A DNA stretch of 64,000 nt from Ochotona curzoniae (lineage: Eukaryota; Chordata; Mammalia; Lagomorpha; Ochotonidae). The DNA lies in assembly GCF_017591425.1 (NCBI RefSeq), contig NW_024467106.1, positions 22,744,501-22,808,500 on the forward strand, written 5' to 3'. Shown piece after piece: positions 22,734-35,154 of this stretch; within the stretch, counting starts at the first letter, position 1; every line of letters begins with the position of its first letter. Position numbers and translations under genes: made by a program. Under the pieces are notes generated by a model. The model had not been told where the DNA came from. It did not search any database and saw only the letters and a program-made list of their open reading frames with translations.

Positions 22734-23369
22734 ATACTGGAGGGACAGAATGCTGTGGATGTTTGGATAGCCCTCATTTTTGAATCTTTTACCCAAACTC
22801 ATCAGCATCTGGTCTGCATCCAACAGGATATGCAAGTGATTGAATCAAGTCATGTTGTGCATTCCAAATAGTAACATAGATACAGCATGGCCTGAGGAAT
22901 TGGTCATCATATCTTTGTCTCTCCAGCAAAAGTGTATTATCTATAAAAAGTCCAAATTCACACCTTGCTCATTTCCTCTCTTTTCTCATTTCTTTATTCT
23001 TTCTTCCATCTCTTACACTTACTTTTCCTAATTTGTTCTTCAAACTGTGTTCTTATTAAATGCATTCAGGTGGAAGTCTTCTTTTACGGAGATAAATGAT
23101 GCCACATTATTGACACTGAGGAGTTAGTATTCTATGGGGATAGTAAGACATGTACATTAAAATATATAATGCAAAATGAACAATTATATACAGTAAGATG
23201 ATATGAGAGATCCAGCAAATATTTTGAGCAAGGTCAGGTTATTTTAAACTGAGGATCAACTTTAGAGGGTAGATAAATGAGTGGACAAGAAATAGATACA
23301 AAAATCTACAAAAATCAAGGGAAAGGAACACTACAAAGGAAATTGTGAAAAATCAATGTACCCACCTAA
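22734..23369. other. unassigned sequence
   Basis: No recognised repeat or gene. Confidence 0.35.
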
Positions 23370-23735
23370 ATATGTCTCCATTCTAACAGCCAGAACCTGT
23401 GCATGTGCTTTGTTACCTGGTAAAGTTGACTTAGTATTGACAGTAAAATAAAGATTAATATCAATTAATATCTAAAATACACTACAGTGGATTCTTAGGA
23501 TGGAGGGGGTGGCCATGCATGTGTGAAGGAATGAGGGTGGCTTCTAGAAGACGTAAGTGGCAAGGAAATTGATTCTTTTTTGGCTCCTCTAAAAAGGAAT
23601 ACAAACCTGCTGTACCATGACCTCAGTCCAGTGGGACCTGCATCAAAACTCCGACCTCTGGAACTGAAGGATAATAAATATGTGTTCCAAGTCCCTGAAT
23701 ATAAATTGTCAAAGCAGCAAATGAAAAGCACATAC
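23370..23735 (+). mobile_element. solitary MaLR/MLT1-type LTR
   Basis: Order of the MLT1-like LTR: AGCCAGAACCTGTGCATGTG, 'tgttacctgg', GGATGGAGGGGGTGGCCATG, 'ggaatgagggtggcttctagaag', 'ggcaaggaaattgattctt', GACCTCTGGAACTGAAGGAT and ATAATAAATATGTGTT (polyadenylation region). It is an ancient non-coding LTR without internal sequence. The end near 23735 is approximate. Confidence 0.8.
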
Positions 23736-23839
23736 AGGGAAAAAAAATCACATGTTAGATGGTTGTAAATTCAATCTTAATTTTTACAACACAAAGTCTA
23801 AAAAGAAGAAAGTAGACAAGGCCAGAGAGGCATTGTTAG

Positions 23840-24010
23840 GAGTCTATCCCTGAAGGGTAAGAGGAAGCCACAGAAGGGTTAAAGAAGGGAGAGCTGTGAC
23901 CAGATCTGCATGTAAAAAAAATCATCATTATAACAGTTATACGCAAGAGAAATTGGAGAAAATAAGTCGAAGAAATCAGTTAGGAAGCTGTTGGGAATGG
24001 TTCTGCAGTG
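23840..24010 (-). mobile_element. L2 LINE relic (reversed)
   Basis: GAGGAAGCCACAGAAGGGTT, 'aaagaagggagagctgtgaccagatctgcat' and CAGTTAGGAAGCTGTTGG match the reversed L2 3' region ('gaagccattggagggttttgagcaggggagtgacatgatctg...gaccagttaggaggctattgca'). Confidence 0.7.
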
Positions 24011-24014
24011 AGGA

Positions 24015-24480
24015 CAAAGAAAGTCATTAGTTCATTTATCGAACCTGTTATTTTGGAGTGGCAGTTCAGTTATGCTTCCAGACACTGTGGTAGGTACAGA
24101 GCATATAGGCAAGTATATTACAGATAGCCTAATCTTCTTGTCCAGACTAATAATATCTTGGGCATGGAGATATAATACAGTATGATATGATCTAATCTGA
24201 TATGATAATATGTCACAATTTGGTGGAATGTGCTACAATTTCTGTAGAAAACTGGAATTGGCAGAGAGACGCAGGAAAGTGTAGTAGAGAATAATATATG
24301 TGGATGGGGTGTTTCCCCAGGAAGACTTGAGAAGGTGGCATTTTGAGCACAGATGAGAAGGGAACCAAGAGGACATCATGAGAAAAAACTCAGCTGGCAA
24401 GTGTGCTCATGTAAAGTGTGGATGGTGGTGTCACCAAGAGAAATGAGTAGAGCTGCGAGTGGTGGAAGCAACGTCAGAGA
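24015..24480 (-). mobile_element. L2 LINE 3' end (reversed)
   Basis: Begins GTTCATTTATCGAACCTGTT, then CCAGACACTGTGGTAGGTAC, 'gagaaggtggcattttgagcacagatgagaag' and 'ggcaagtgtgctcatg...gtgtggatggtgg', the complete order of a reversed L2 3' end. Because it starts again from the 3' terminus, it is a separate insertion from the L2 piece at 23.84-24.01 kb. Confidence 0.75.
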
Positions 24481-25214
24481 CACTGAGTGGATTCATATCT
24501 TGCTTGACATCACATACCATTGTTGAGATCTCAGGATGTTATTCTGAGGAATATGAATGTGTTTTACATTTAAAATGGCCAAGACTTGCAGGTTATTGAA
24601 ATGAAGAGACAAAGTTTAGAACATAGTGAATAGTCTCTTGCAGTTTCCATTGTTGAATTCACCATGGGTAAATGAGAATATTCCTGACATAAACATTCAA
24701 AAATACAACACACAATAGCTCATGGGAAACAGAAACAGGAGCCACCTATAGACATCCAAATCCAGGTTGATTACTATGCAAGTGCTTTGCATGGAAAATT
24801 TCCATCTTACTTTTGGTGACTGCTTGATGAATCAAATGATTTGGCTGGAATACTCAAAAATAAATTGTTTGTCTCCAGATAGGATTCGTTTTCCTATACA
24901 TGGAAGGAGTGATAATTTAGTCCAACTTGCAAGCAGAGCTGATGTTAGCATTTTCATCCTTTGAGGTACCCCTTAACCTTTTAGATCACAGTTTCCAAAT
25001 TAAAGGAAAGAGAACTATCTAGTTTCCAAGAGATCAGGTGAGTGCTTCAAAGTGTTTATAGCTGTAGTAATCAAGATTTTACCCCAGAAATAAAGGCCTT
25101 AAGTTTATCTGATAGTCAGGTACAAACAGGCAAATGAGGAGAAAGCAGTAATTCTCAACTTTCAAGATTTTCCGTGACTTTGTATTAGGATATTACTGAG
25201 CAGGAAAAATACCC
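24481..25214. other. unassigned sequence
   Basis: No recognised repeat or gene. Confidence 0.35.
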
Positions 25215-25465
25215 CAGTGTAGTAAAAAGACCAAAGATTTGTGCTTTCATTCCAATTTCATATCCTACAGTCCTTTTAAATTCTACTGTAAATAAGCTGA
25301 AGTATAAATGTTCAAATGCACAGTATCAACCATTTTACTTTGAACTAGCTGTTTCACCTCTCTAGGCTCAGATCATCACCTGTAAGTTGGGCATATTTGT
25401 TATTGTGATGATTAGAGAAAATACAAGCAATGTATGCTAAGTAGGTCATTTACATTTGGGAGTAT
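25215..25465 (+). mobile_element. MIR SINE relic
   Basis: 'agtgtagtaaaaagaccaaagatttgtgc' (tRNA head), 'agctgtttcacctctctaggctcag', 'cacctgtaagttgggcat' and GTGATGATTAGAGAAAATAC give the full forward MIR order, with insertions. Confidence 0.75.
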
Positions 25466-26703
25466 TAAAATAGAAGCAAATGCTATTACTGTTCCTTTAA
25501 AAATTCACTAAAAGAATCCTAATAGAAATACACACCCTTAATTCTGCTGTGGAATAGCACATTACAGATACCAGCTCAAAGGACTTGAGGCTGAGATAAA
25601 CCCAGGTTCTGCACTGTTCCTCCTAATAAACCAAAAAAAAAAAAAAAATCTTACATGCAAAATCTCACTTTGAGCTGAAAAATTGAGAAGATTTTCTTGT
25701 TCTGTCATCCTTGACTTCTACCCAGATACCTTGTTAACCTAACCAGTAGCCCTCTTACAACCAAGAGCCATAATCCTGAGGGAAACTTGAAGATGGTTCA
25801 AATGAACTCAAAGAAGCACTGATTTGCTCTAGAAAATACACACATCTTGGCAGTCAAGGTCAGAGTGGGCCAGTGGGCACTGTCCCCCGTCCTGTTCCTG
25901 TTCTGCTTCTATTGACAGGGCTGTATCCTGTAGGAGCTAAGTTGAATCTGCATTTCCTAGTTCTATGTGAGCTCATTTCCAGCTAAACTTAGCCAATGGG
26001 AGACATTGGAGAGAAACTGAAAAACAGCAGAAATAAACAAAGCAGCATTTTATCCCCATTTACCTTTCTGCTCAGGGACAAATCTCTAGAAGCAGTAATG
26101 TGCCTTCAGTAGCTCCAGCCCCCACCTCAGAGACCCTAGTCCTTAAACTCTAATAACCTTGAGTCCCTTCAGCCCTTCGGCCTGGGATTGTTGTCAACTT
26201 GTGGGTTATGTGGCTGCTTTCAGATTGGTTTTGCAGATTTCCTTCTATTTGTAAAGGGTTATCCTCCATCTATTTTTATTCTTGCAGTGATTTCTGTCCT
26301 GATTATACCCTGGCCCACATTGTGAAAGGGCAGCCAGAAGCGCATGAGTGGATTAGAGTTCAGAGTGATTTCACAAGATGTTAGTATCTTGGGGGTGCAT
26401 ATACATACGAGGTCATGTCTATAGCCTGTTTGAGCCTCAAATTCACTTTGGCAAAGCCAATGCTGCTTTATCTACAGGAAGTCAACTCAGCTTCTAAACT
26501 AACAAAATTTTGAAAGATCTCATTTTTACTTAGAAATTTGGATGAGAACTAGAATGGTCACGTGGTCCAGATCCAATCTGATGGCAGTATTCACATGGCC
26601 CCTCCCTCCAGGACACTCCTAGGAAGCCTAACCACATCAGTAGTCTGGAAAACCAAGAATCAAAAGAGTTCCTTTGTTTACAATGTGGAACAGCTTCCAT
26701 CTT
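25466..26703. other. unassigned sequence
   Basis: No recognised repeat or gene. An A16 run lies near 25633. Confidence 0.35.
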
Positions 26704-26772
26704 GGTGAGGCCACAGTATCAGGTTAGATGTGGCCTGCCTATCTGCCAGTGTTCATAGGTTGGGAAGCTTAA
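26704..26772 (+). repeat. copy 1 of a diverged direct repeat
   Basis: Shares GGTGAGGCCACA, TAGATGTGG/TAAATGTGG, CTATCTGCCA, GTTCATAGGTTGG and AAGCTTA with 27621-27694 in the same orientation. Similarity is clear over about 65 bases. The family is unknown; it could be an LTR pair, a segmental duplication or two copies of an unrecognised repeat. Confidence 0.6.
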
Positions 26773-27409
26773 CAGCATAGGCAGCTCCTATCAGTCATAC
26801 TATGTACAATATACCTCCAAGTCCAGTGCCTGTTCCCTTGGGAATACTGTAAGAAGCACCGACTTACTGTTTTGAATCTCTGTTTCATGAAATAGAAGAA
26901 ATGGACATGGTCATAAATGATGTAGCTCTTGGAACTGATCCTCACCCTCCCTGGTGTACACGGTGTTCCTGGGGGAGTGGCCATCCAACTGACTTTTGTA
27001 GAGCTGTACTGCTGGAAAGTCAGGCCACACATATCATAAACAACCTTCTCCAATTTTATTTCTGAAAACATGAGATTATTTCCATTCTGCGAACCTAAAG
27101 GATGTCAGGTGCTCAGAGCCACTCTGATACTGCAAAGACCAACTTGTATGTTTGTACCAGGAAATGTAGACACACACACACACTCCCTGAGATAGCAGCA
27201 GGGTCACCTTGGCTTTGGCTAAGGCACTCAGTATTATCTGTTCGACAGGAACACACGGGGTACTCAGTGCTGTGGGAATGAGAACACCCAGCCCACAGAG
27301 CAATGATTTATCCTTCCACATATTTCCACAAGGCACTTGAGATCAGTATGGTTCTTTTCAGACAGGGTAAGTTCCAAGCCTGATGAAAAACCCAGAGCAA
27401 GAGACAGAG
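26773..27409. other. unassigned sequence between the direct repeats
   Basis: Open frames of 100 codons (26769-27071, minus) and 86 codons (27076-27336, minus) have no retroviral or other domain that I can recognise. No tRNA primer-binding site or polypurine tract was identified. Confidence 0.35.
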
Positions 27410-27447
<38 letters not shown>

Positions 27448-27448
27448 G
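27410..27448. repeat. compound (AC)n(AG)n microsatellite
   Basis: An AC run of about 8 units passes directly into an AG run of about 11 units. Confidence 0.95.
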
Positions 27449-27620
27449 GAGACTGTGTACTCTTTGTGTACTCTTGATTAAATTATGTGGATGCTTCAGC
27501 TGACTTTAATTTGAAATATAAACATATAAACAAACAGAAGCACATTTGTACATAGGTTGGCTAAAGAGTTCCCTACAGCCATTTGCTATGACCTTCACAG
27601 AAGTCCCACTGGCCAGTTTG

Positions 27621-27694
27621 GGTGAGGCCACAATATTCAACCATGTTAAATGTGGGCTTGTCTATCTGCCAACGTTCACAGGTTGGTAAGCTTA
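27621..27694 (+). repeat. copy 2 of a diverged direct repeat
   Basis: Direct counterpart of 26704-26772, offset about 920 bp. It carries a few extra bases after GGTGAGGCCACAATATT. Confidence 0.6.
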
Positions 27695-30133
27695 GAATGT
27701 TACCACTTTTTCTTCAGCTCCCTACTATATTTTTCTATAATTTAAGGCTTAAGACACAGTTTTATTATTTTCAATACAACTTTTGGGAAAGGGAAGCAAA
27801 GCAATAGCCATTGGCATGTTGAGAAGGCAGTTCTCAAAAAAAAAAACAATAGATTGTAACTTTTGCCAACTTCTCTTCTGCTATATGAATACTAGCACTG
27901 TGAGTGATCTTAAGTTACCAATGCGATATCAGCCAACTTTGTAAAATTCCTAAAAACTTACAAGGCATCTCTAATAACTTCAATCAAATCAACTATAGCA
28001 CGTGACTGGAACACTCTTCTAAATTAAACCACAATATGAACCCTAGAAAAGATACCTATTTTTAAAATTCATCTGTTGGTTTTTCTGCTACTGCAGCTGT
28101 GAGAGAAGATAATTGTCTTTGTGTGGTACACAATTTGATCTCATACCCAGATTTTGTTGACTTATTTATCTATTTATTTATTTACACCTTTTTTTCCCAG
28201 AAGGGATTTAACATGGATTATCCAACTACATTCAAAAGTAGATAAAATTGTAATTAAGATAAGTAGATGAGGAAAGTGGAACAAAGAAAACGAAAGCTTT
28301 ATTACTCATGAGAAAAAGGGAAATCAGGAGGGAACTCGAAACGGAGAACACTATACAAGCCTTGCAGCCATTCAGATGGATGCAAAGAAGCCTCAGTGGG
28401 AACAAGTAGTCTTCCAGTGATGAGATACTCCCAGGAATTTCTAGGTTCAACTTTCAGGAGATCCGACCATCTGTGCACAATGACATGGCAAGGGGGCTGT
28501 GAAGGCTCAGCTTAGACTCAAATGCTGTGCCCAGGACTTCCTTGGACAGATAGTAAATGGGTCTAGTGTCCCACTCTCTGCCTGCAGAGACACTTGGCAG
28601 TCTAACGGTCTCCCACTGCCTCTTCGATTTGTCAGAGTTGCTGTTCTGGAGCATACCCCAGTCTCCTGGAAGAGGCTCCCTGGTGGGTGCCCATTGGATG
28701 GCAGATTCGTAAAGACTCTCTAAGACAGACGGGCAGCTTATGGGAGCTTCCTTCCAGCTCTGCACAATGACTCTCACAGCAGAGGAGTGGCCCATGCTTT
28801 CTGTAGCTTCCAGGAACCCAGAAGGGCCAGGAAAATCAACTCCTGGGATGTGGGCAAGCAGAGAGGCCAGAAAATTTGAGAATTATTTAAAACAGACACG
28901 TATTTTGATTTCCATGATCTATGGCTATTGAATGCCTAGGATAGTAACTGGCAAGAGTTTCATGCATGTGTATTGCCTCTCATTTTACTGCCCAGGGCCT
29001 TTGGAGAGATCCCTGAGTGTCTTCTCCATGTAAAGCTCTTTCAGTGGATTGGCTACGTTATCAGGGTATGTTTCTGCTTAATCAAATGAACTGTAAACAG
29101 AAAGAGAGAGCAAGAGACAGAATTCATGGCTGGCATAGGGCCTGGCATTAGGCAATGAGTTGAATGGAAGCCCTACTCCTGGCTCTACCAGGCATCCTAT
29201 ATTCCTCAAGACTGTCAATCAGGGCTTTATGGCAAGGTCCTGCTTTTTCAGCGGTCTTGTCTGGGTTAGAGCACACTTCCCTCAGCTTAGGAACATGGAA
29301 CTTCTAGGTGTCTCTCACTCATATTCCACATGCATGTGTGTTCAGTCAGCCCTGCTACAAGACAAGCCTGCCAGATTCTCTGGGCTCTGTGCCTTCTTGC
29401 TTGGCTACACTTTCAAAACCAATTTGTGTAGCCAGGACAGTTTCCTCAAGGGTCTTCATCTCCTGCCAGGCTCATCCAACTTTCAGGCCTTCCCCAATCC
29501 TAAATCTGCAGATCAAATCCCTTGAGTGATGCTTTGGGGAAGCTGTATTAATCAGGGATTGGCCCATCAGCTTTTGAGGGACTAGTTCAGGGCACGAAAT
29601 CAAATATCAAGATTCTGGGAATTCCATGTATCAAAAAGAAGTGGGAATTGGCAACAGCTGCTCAGTAGAGTGGGCCATGTCCTCAGAAAAGACTTAGCTC
29701 CTTTGGTAACCATTCAGGGACACACAGCCCTGGATTTCCTGTGAGCAGATCATGAACGCTACCTGGGTCTCAGCTGTAAAGCAAAGATTCCTGTTGAGGA
29801 GGGCTTTGGTATTACAACCAAAGTAAGAGGACTGGAATCAGCTAAACTGATATTAAAGGATGATTCTTCCATTTCATACATATGTAAACTTATTTATATG
29901 AAGTAGAGCACATGAATTTTGGTTTCTTTATCTGCAGATGAGAATAGTAAAAATGTATTTCTAATCAGATTGAGTCAAGGTCTAAAAAAGAAAAATACAA
30001 AGATTTCTTCTAAATGGAAAACACAACGTAACGCTATGTGATGTGTACTTATTTGGAACTAATTTCTCAGAGGGATTATTAAGATTTTTAAATGCCGTAA
30101 AATGCTTCTTCAGCAAAAAGCAAAGAGAATTTT
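27695..30133. other. unassigned, apparently low-repeat sequence
   Basis: About 2.4 kb in which no transposon was recognised apart from a TTTA-rich run at 28158-28183 and a possible forward MIR at 29830-29960 (GGACTGGAATCAGCTAAACT, then GTTTCTTTATCTGCAGATGA). The 113-codon (28454-28795, minus) and 121-codon (29160-29525, plus) frames show no family signature, splice context or signal that I can defend as a gene. Confidence 0.35.
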
Positions 30134-30497
30134 AAAAAGCTAAAGTTTCTTGGGCCCAGCATGATAGTGTAGTGGCTAAAGTCCTTGCCTTGCACGTGCC
30201 AGGATCCCATATGGGCACCAGTGCTAATCCCGGCAGCCCCGCTTCCCATCCAGCTCCCTACTCATGGCCTGGGAAAGCAGTGGAGGACGGCCCAAAGCCT
30301 TAGGACCCTGCACCCACGTGGGAGAACTGGAAGAGCTACTGGTTTCTGGCTTCAGATTGGCTCAGCTCCAGCCATTGTGGCCTCTTGGGGAGTGAACCAT
30401 TGGATGGAAGATCTTCCTCTCTGTCTCTCCTCCTCTCTTTATATCCACCTTTCCAATAAAAATAAATAAATAAATCTAAAAAAAAGCTAAAGTTTCT
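30134..30497 (+). mobile_element. young C-type SINE with perfect 17-bp target-site duplication
   Basis: The body is 30151-30480, beginning GGGCCCAGCATGATAGTG, with a B box changed to AGTGCTAATCC and tail AATAAATAAATAAATC. The duplication AAAAAGCTAAAGTTTCT lies at 30134-30150 and 30481-30497. The A-rich 5' side fits L1 endonuclease cleavage. Confidence 0.96.
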
Positions 30498-30959
30498 AGT
30501 AATGAGTAGACTAACTCATCCACAGATGAAAATAATTACATATGCATAAGATATTTTAAAAGCACTGAATAATTGCACAGTGAAACTGGATATATAACAT
30601 CAATCATTTTTTAAATTAATATAAAGAGAACAGGTTTCATATATCTCATAGGTGTAATTCTAAGAAAATAGCCATATTTCTCCTCTCTCTCTCTCACCTG
30701 TCTCTTTCCCTCACTCCCTCCCTCCCCTAATCCCCCTTTTTCCTATCTTTTTTTTTTAATTTTTGCAAAAGCATAATCTCAGTCCACTCTAGGAGCACAG
30801 GCTTAATGAAACACTAACCATAATATTCAACAAGTCAAAAGTGGAACTCAATCCTTTGAAGACTGGAAATACCTTGAGAACATTCTCTAACCCCTGAGGT
30901 TCAAGGCAGTAGAAAACTACCTTTACTACCTAAAGGTATTAGAGAACATAGTTCTGAAC
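30498..30959. other. unassigned sequence with a pyrimidine tract
   Basis: A nearly pure C/T stretch of about 80 bases at 30678-30758 (CT repeats, then CTCC repeats, then T runs) is the only notable feature. Confidence 0.5.
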
Positions 30960-31724
30960 TGATAACTATATGAAAAGATGGGGCAGGGTGGGTATCTCAC
31001 AAAAGGAGGAAACCACAGATGTGAACATTATGCAAATGAACTCTGCCCAAAGTTACTGACTGATGGTTGAATATCGCAGAACACAGAAATTGAAAGCTGA
31101 AAGAACTGAGTGTCAATTTCAACTATATTCCCCAGGAAAAACACATAGCTTGGAGTTTGAGTTCAGCTAAAAGTTTGTTGTCTTCCAGAAATATATCACC
31201 ACTCTTGAAAGATTATAAAAGCTAAGAATCTCTACATATATTTTACAATGAAAATATTTAGCACAAAATTATTATATATAAAAACTAGCAATAACTATTA
31301 TTAATGTTCCAAAGAAAAAGAATTATGTTAAAAAGAATTATGTTAAGAAAGTGTCATGAAATAAGGACAGAGAACATCAGCAAAGAGTAAACATTTTAAA
31401 AGTACATATTTTGTAACTGAAACCTCAAAGTAAAATATTAAATGGCAGAAGAGAAAAATGAGCTTAGAAATAGATAAGCTGAAAGTATTCATGCTAAATA
31501 ATAGATACAAAAAATTTTAATAAAAATTAATGAAGCCTTAGTGGCATTGAGACAGTAGCATACATTCTAATACATTTATAATTAAAGCTCTGAAAGTGTA
31601 TATGCACCAAGATTAACTACATGCTGAGCAATTAAAATTCTGTAAATCTCGATCAATGGAAATCTTACAGAATCTCTAGTCACACTTCATATTTTTTGTT
31701 TTTGTTTCCTTTCTTCAGGTTTTA
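30960..31724 (+). mobile_element. ancient L1 fragment, ORF1 region
   Basis: 'gaaatagataagctgaaagta', 'gaagccttagtggcattgagacagtagc' and 'acatttataattaaagctctgaaag' match the old L1 ORF1 block ('atagataacctgaa...gagcctcag.gacctgtgagaca...catatgtataattggagtcccagaag'). The frame is fully decayed. The 5' boundary is uncertain. The element resumes after the SINE at 31725-32050. Confidence 0.65.
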
Positions 31725-32050
31725 TTTGTTTTTCATCTAACTGAATGGCTAAGGGACAGAGAGAAGTTATGAAAAGAAATGAGAGAGAAGAGTAGGATCA
31801 TCCATCTAGGGTCACTCTCCGAATGCTGTAATGGCCCCAGCTGGGCTGGGCTGAAGTCAGTAGCCTGGAACTCCATCCAAACCTTCCACATGATTGGCAG
31901 GAACCCAAGCACTTGCACTATCAACTGCTGCCTCCTTGGCTACACATCACCAGGAAATTGGATGAGAACCAGTGCAGTCATGACTCAAACTAGCACTCTA
32001 CATGGGATGTGGGCAGATGAAGTGAGAGTTTAAACCACTACTCCTCTAGT
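31725..32050 (-). mobile_element. old C-type SINE inserted in L1
   Basis: Reversed C-repeat: 'catccatctagggtcactctccgaatgctgtaatggcc', AGCTGGGCTGGGCTGAAGTC, 'ggaactccatccaaaccttccacatg', 'gcaggaacccaagcacttgc', 'ggatgagaaccagtgcagtcatgactcaaac', then the head region. It splits the surrounding L1. Confidence 0.75.
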
Positions 32051-32400
32051 CATCGTTTAATTTCAATGTAATTGAATCAGAAATAAAAATCAATAGCCAG
32101 AAAAACTCTAAATATATATAGAAACAAAGCAGAGCACTTCCAAACTACCAAAAGTTTAAAACTTTATTAGAATGGAAATTATAAACTGCTTTGAATTTCA
32201 TAACAATGAAAACATATCATAATCTATAAGAATTAGCTGAATTATATCTGTAATACTAAATGTACAAACATAAAAACAAGGTTAGCATTAATTAATTATC
32301 AAATATTTTAACTTAAGAAATTAGGGGAAAACAAACTAAAATAGAATCATGTGCAAAGAATGAAGGGGAATATAGAAATTGAAAAATAGTTAATGAGGTA
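32051..32400 (+). mobile_element. ancient L1 fragment, ORF2 downstream of the endonuclease
   Basis: 'gaatcagaaataaaaatcaatagccagaaaaactct' (consensus 'aaattagaaatcaataacaagag'), later 'acaaacataaaaacaaggttagcattaattaat', then a 'cagaaataaatgaaata'-like block. This is the stretch of ORF2 between endonuclease and RT. It is colinear with the ORF1 piece at 30.96-31.72 kb, but a long stretch is missing between them. Confidence 0.6.
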
Positions 32401-33334
32401 TTATCAAAATATTCTTCAGATAAGGAAATTTTATAAGCAATTTGTATATGCCCACAAATTATATATGTAACTCACTTTCTCATGTATACTTGTCATACAC
32501 ATATATTATATACTGTGTGTTTAATTTCATAACTTTCTTGTACTAAAATAAGCTTTATCATGTTCCATAAACTGTTCTGATAAACCAGTATGAGAAAGAT
32601 TCACACAAGTGTGATAAAACAATGTTGTGAAACATAAATTCTTGGTTAATCTGAATATAAGATATATAAGATTTTACAACTGTATCTTAGCAATTTTTCT
32701 ATACATTTCATGCTGGAGCAAAACAAAAAGTTACTTTGCAGATTATAAGGGTAGTCACAAATCAGTCATCATAATGATACAAGAAACAAATACAGGTTGC
32801 ACTAAGTCTTTAAATGAACTATTTTGGCCCAAAATTTCTGGAATCAAAAAGCTGAAAGAAGTTCTTGTAAGGCTAAACCCCTTAAATTGAAAATAAAATC
32901 TCAGAATGACATTTTTTAAAATTGAGGCAGCTGTTCATGGCCAAACCTCATTCGGATTTATCCTTACAAGCAGGACTCACTTTTCCTCTGCTCCATTCTT
33001 CCTCAGTCTCCCTGCCACCTTTATCTTCTATTTCAGTCTAACTTTTTTTGAAAGAGAAAAGTTTAGAGATGAAGCTTATCGCAGGGCCTAGCTATCAGGT
33101 GAACACTATAATACAGAGGGGCCAATCAACATATGGTCATCCTTTCACGTCATTTATGTAATCCAAATGGCAAAGTACTTCAAAAATATTTCATGAGCAA
33201 ATGAAATTTAAAATGATGAGCCTTTCCTGTGTATCACTTGAAGACCCTTCTTAACATCTTTACAAATGGGAAAAAATGTTCTGGATGATGATTCTTTGTC
33301 CGTCTCCTATACTTTATAATAATAAAAGAGACTA
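32401..33334. other. unassigned sequence
   Basis: AT-rich; no further repeat was recognised. Confidence 0.35.
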
Positions 33335-33640
33335 TGGCAAATGCCATTTATTGCAGACACTCTGTGTATCTGTGCCTTGTTCCACTGAGTTTGCAATAAC
33401 TGGCCAGCACAGAGTGGGTGGCTGATAACTACAGAAATGTATTCCTTGTAGTTCTAGAAAGCTAAAATCCAAGAATCAACAGTTGTTTCCCTGGAACACT
33501 CCTTTCACTGTAAGGCAAAGGGGTTGAAGGGCTTCCCAGGCACCAGCTCCATGCATGAAGGTCTCTGCATGCATGACCTCATCATCTCCCACTAGAATTT
33601 CAACTTATAAATGTGACTGGTGGAGAGGGAACAAACATTT
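33335..33640 (-). mobile_element. solitary MaLR/MLT1-type LTR (reversed)
   Basis: 'gagtgggtggctgataactacagaaatgtattcc', TTGTAGTTCTAGAAAGCTAA, 'aagaatcaacagttgtttcc' and 'catgcatgacctcatcatctcccactagaatttcaact' follow the reversed MLT1 LTR ('tgggtggcttaaacaacagaaatttattctctcacagttctggaggctagaagtcc...gacctcatct...'). Confidence 0.75.
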
Positions 33641-33654
33641 ACTCTATGACAGTC

Positions 33655-33830
33655 TTCCACATTAGTAGACATTTTTATATAAGCTTATTTTAGCCTTACA
33701 GAATTTGGTGGATGCATAATAGATTTTTGAAACATGTAACAATAATCAGGTGAATTTTACATTCAGAGACAAATAACTTGTCCAAGAAAACATCCCTATA
33801 AGTAAGCACAATAATCTAAACCTTGGCATG
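33655..33830 (-). mobile_element. MIR SINE relic
   Basis: AGTAGACATTTTTATATAAG, then 'ttttagccttacagaatttggtgg', 'gaattttacattcagagacaaataacttgtccaag' and 'ataagtaagcacaataatctaaacc' are in reversed MIR order. Confidence 0.6.
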
Positions 33831-35154
33831 TTCCTTTATTCTGTGCCTGGTCATTGCTACAAGGAGATTTTTATCCTTATTCCTCTTCTACACCTCCTCA
33901 TCCCAGGTTCCTCTTGCAGACCTACAAATATAAAATATTGCTAGAAATGTAAGCAAGTAAATGGTAAAGAGACTTTTTAAAATCTGGACTTCATAGTCAA
34001 TTCAGAATATCCATTCATTTATTAATTCAAAATTCAGGTGCCATTCCCTTGCTTTATCAGGGCTGCAACCAGGCATTACGTAGAGAAGACACTAAGAATT
34101 TCTGTTCAGTCAGCTACAAGCACATATGAGATGCATCGCATTCATTCCTACCTCCCAAGTCTAACACAGACTTCAACATAGTAGAGATATGCAAGAAATG
34201 TTAACCTTGTGTAAATAAGGCTGAGCTACCCAGGAAAAATCCTACACAATTCTCCCAAAGTGAGGAATAAGATTGAGTGGACAGTGGATATCATTTAGTT
34301 ACAAACTAAAATAGGGCAACAATGTGGAAACCCACGACACTGATGCATCTGAAGATTTGGGAAAACATGACTGGGGCCTCCAGTTATTCCTCAGCTCTTC
34401 CACGTAAGGAGAGAAAATCTAACACATTCAAATTCAGTCCATAAATAATGTTAAAACCTGGCAACATACAGCTGCTCACGTTTCTAATACCTAACAATAT
34501 GAGATTGGTTATATACTTGTATGTATGTATGTAAACATAATCACCATAATCAGCTACCTATATCCATTTAAATATTTAAAAGTTATATAATTATGCACAC
34601 ACATATTACCCGAGGAGAAACAGAGATTAAGTTAAATTAATGAAGTAGAAGAACTTGTTATAAACCTAAACTTTCTGACTGCCAAATCTTTATCTGCTAG
34701 ACTTACAGGGTTTTTTTTTATTGTGTTACTTTATGAAATACTTCCCATGACTTGGTCTTCCTTAGTAAAAAACCTAGAGGAACTTAGATTTTGCAAAGAT
34801 GTTCATGTCACTTATATAAAGCATCTTTTCCGATCCCTGAGCTCTTCTTTGCATTATCCCAAGGCAGCTCATCTCTCTAAATTATTCTGCTTCTGTTTCA
34901 GTCTTTGCAGTCACTGGGACATTTCCATGAGCCATACCAAGGTTGATCACAGCCAAAAGATAAGGCAGTGACGTTGTTCTCCCCATCTTTATACATAAAA
35001 GGACTGAGAATCAGTGGGAGTACTGACTTACGTAATGTCATAAGAGCCCTAAGTGCTACTGGGCTGTACCCTGCACACTTAGCACCCTTTTCACCCTTCC
35101 ACATGCTTCCTGAATTTACACAGAAACCACAACTTCTTGGGGCTAGGTATTATT
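33831..35154. other. unassigned sequence
   Basis: No confident repeat calls; possible short MIR traces at about 34960-35060. No gene signal. Confidence 0.3.

Noticed and set aside
29160..29525. 121-codon frame in apparently repeat-free DNA
   Set aside because: No domain, signal or splice context; length is within chance expectation for 64 kb in six frames. Left as unassigned.
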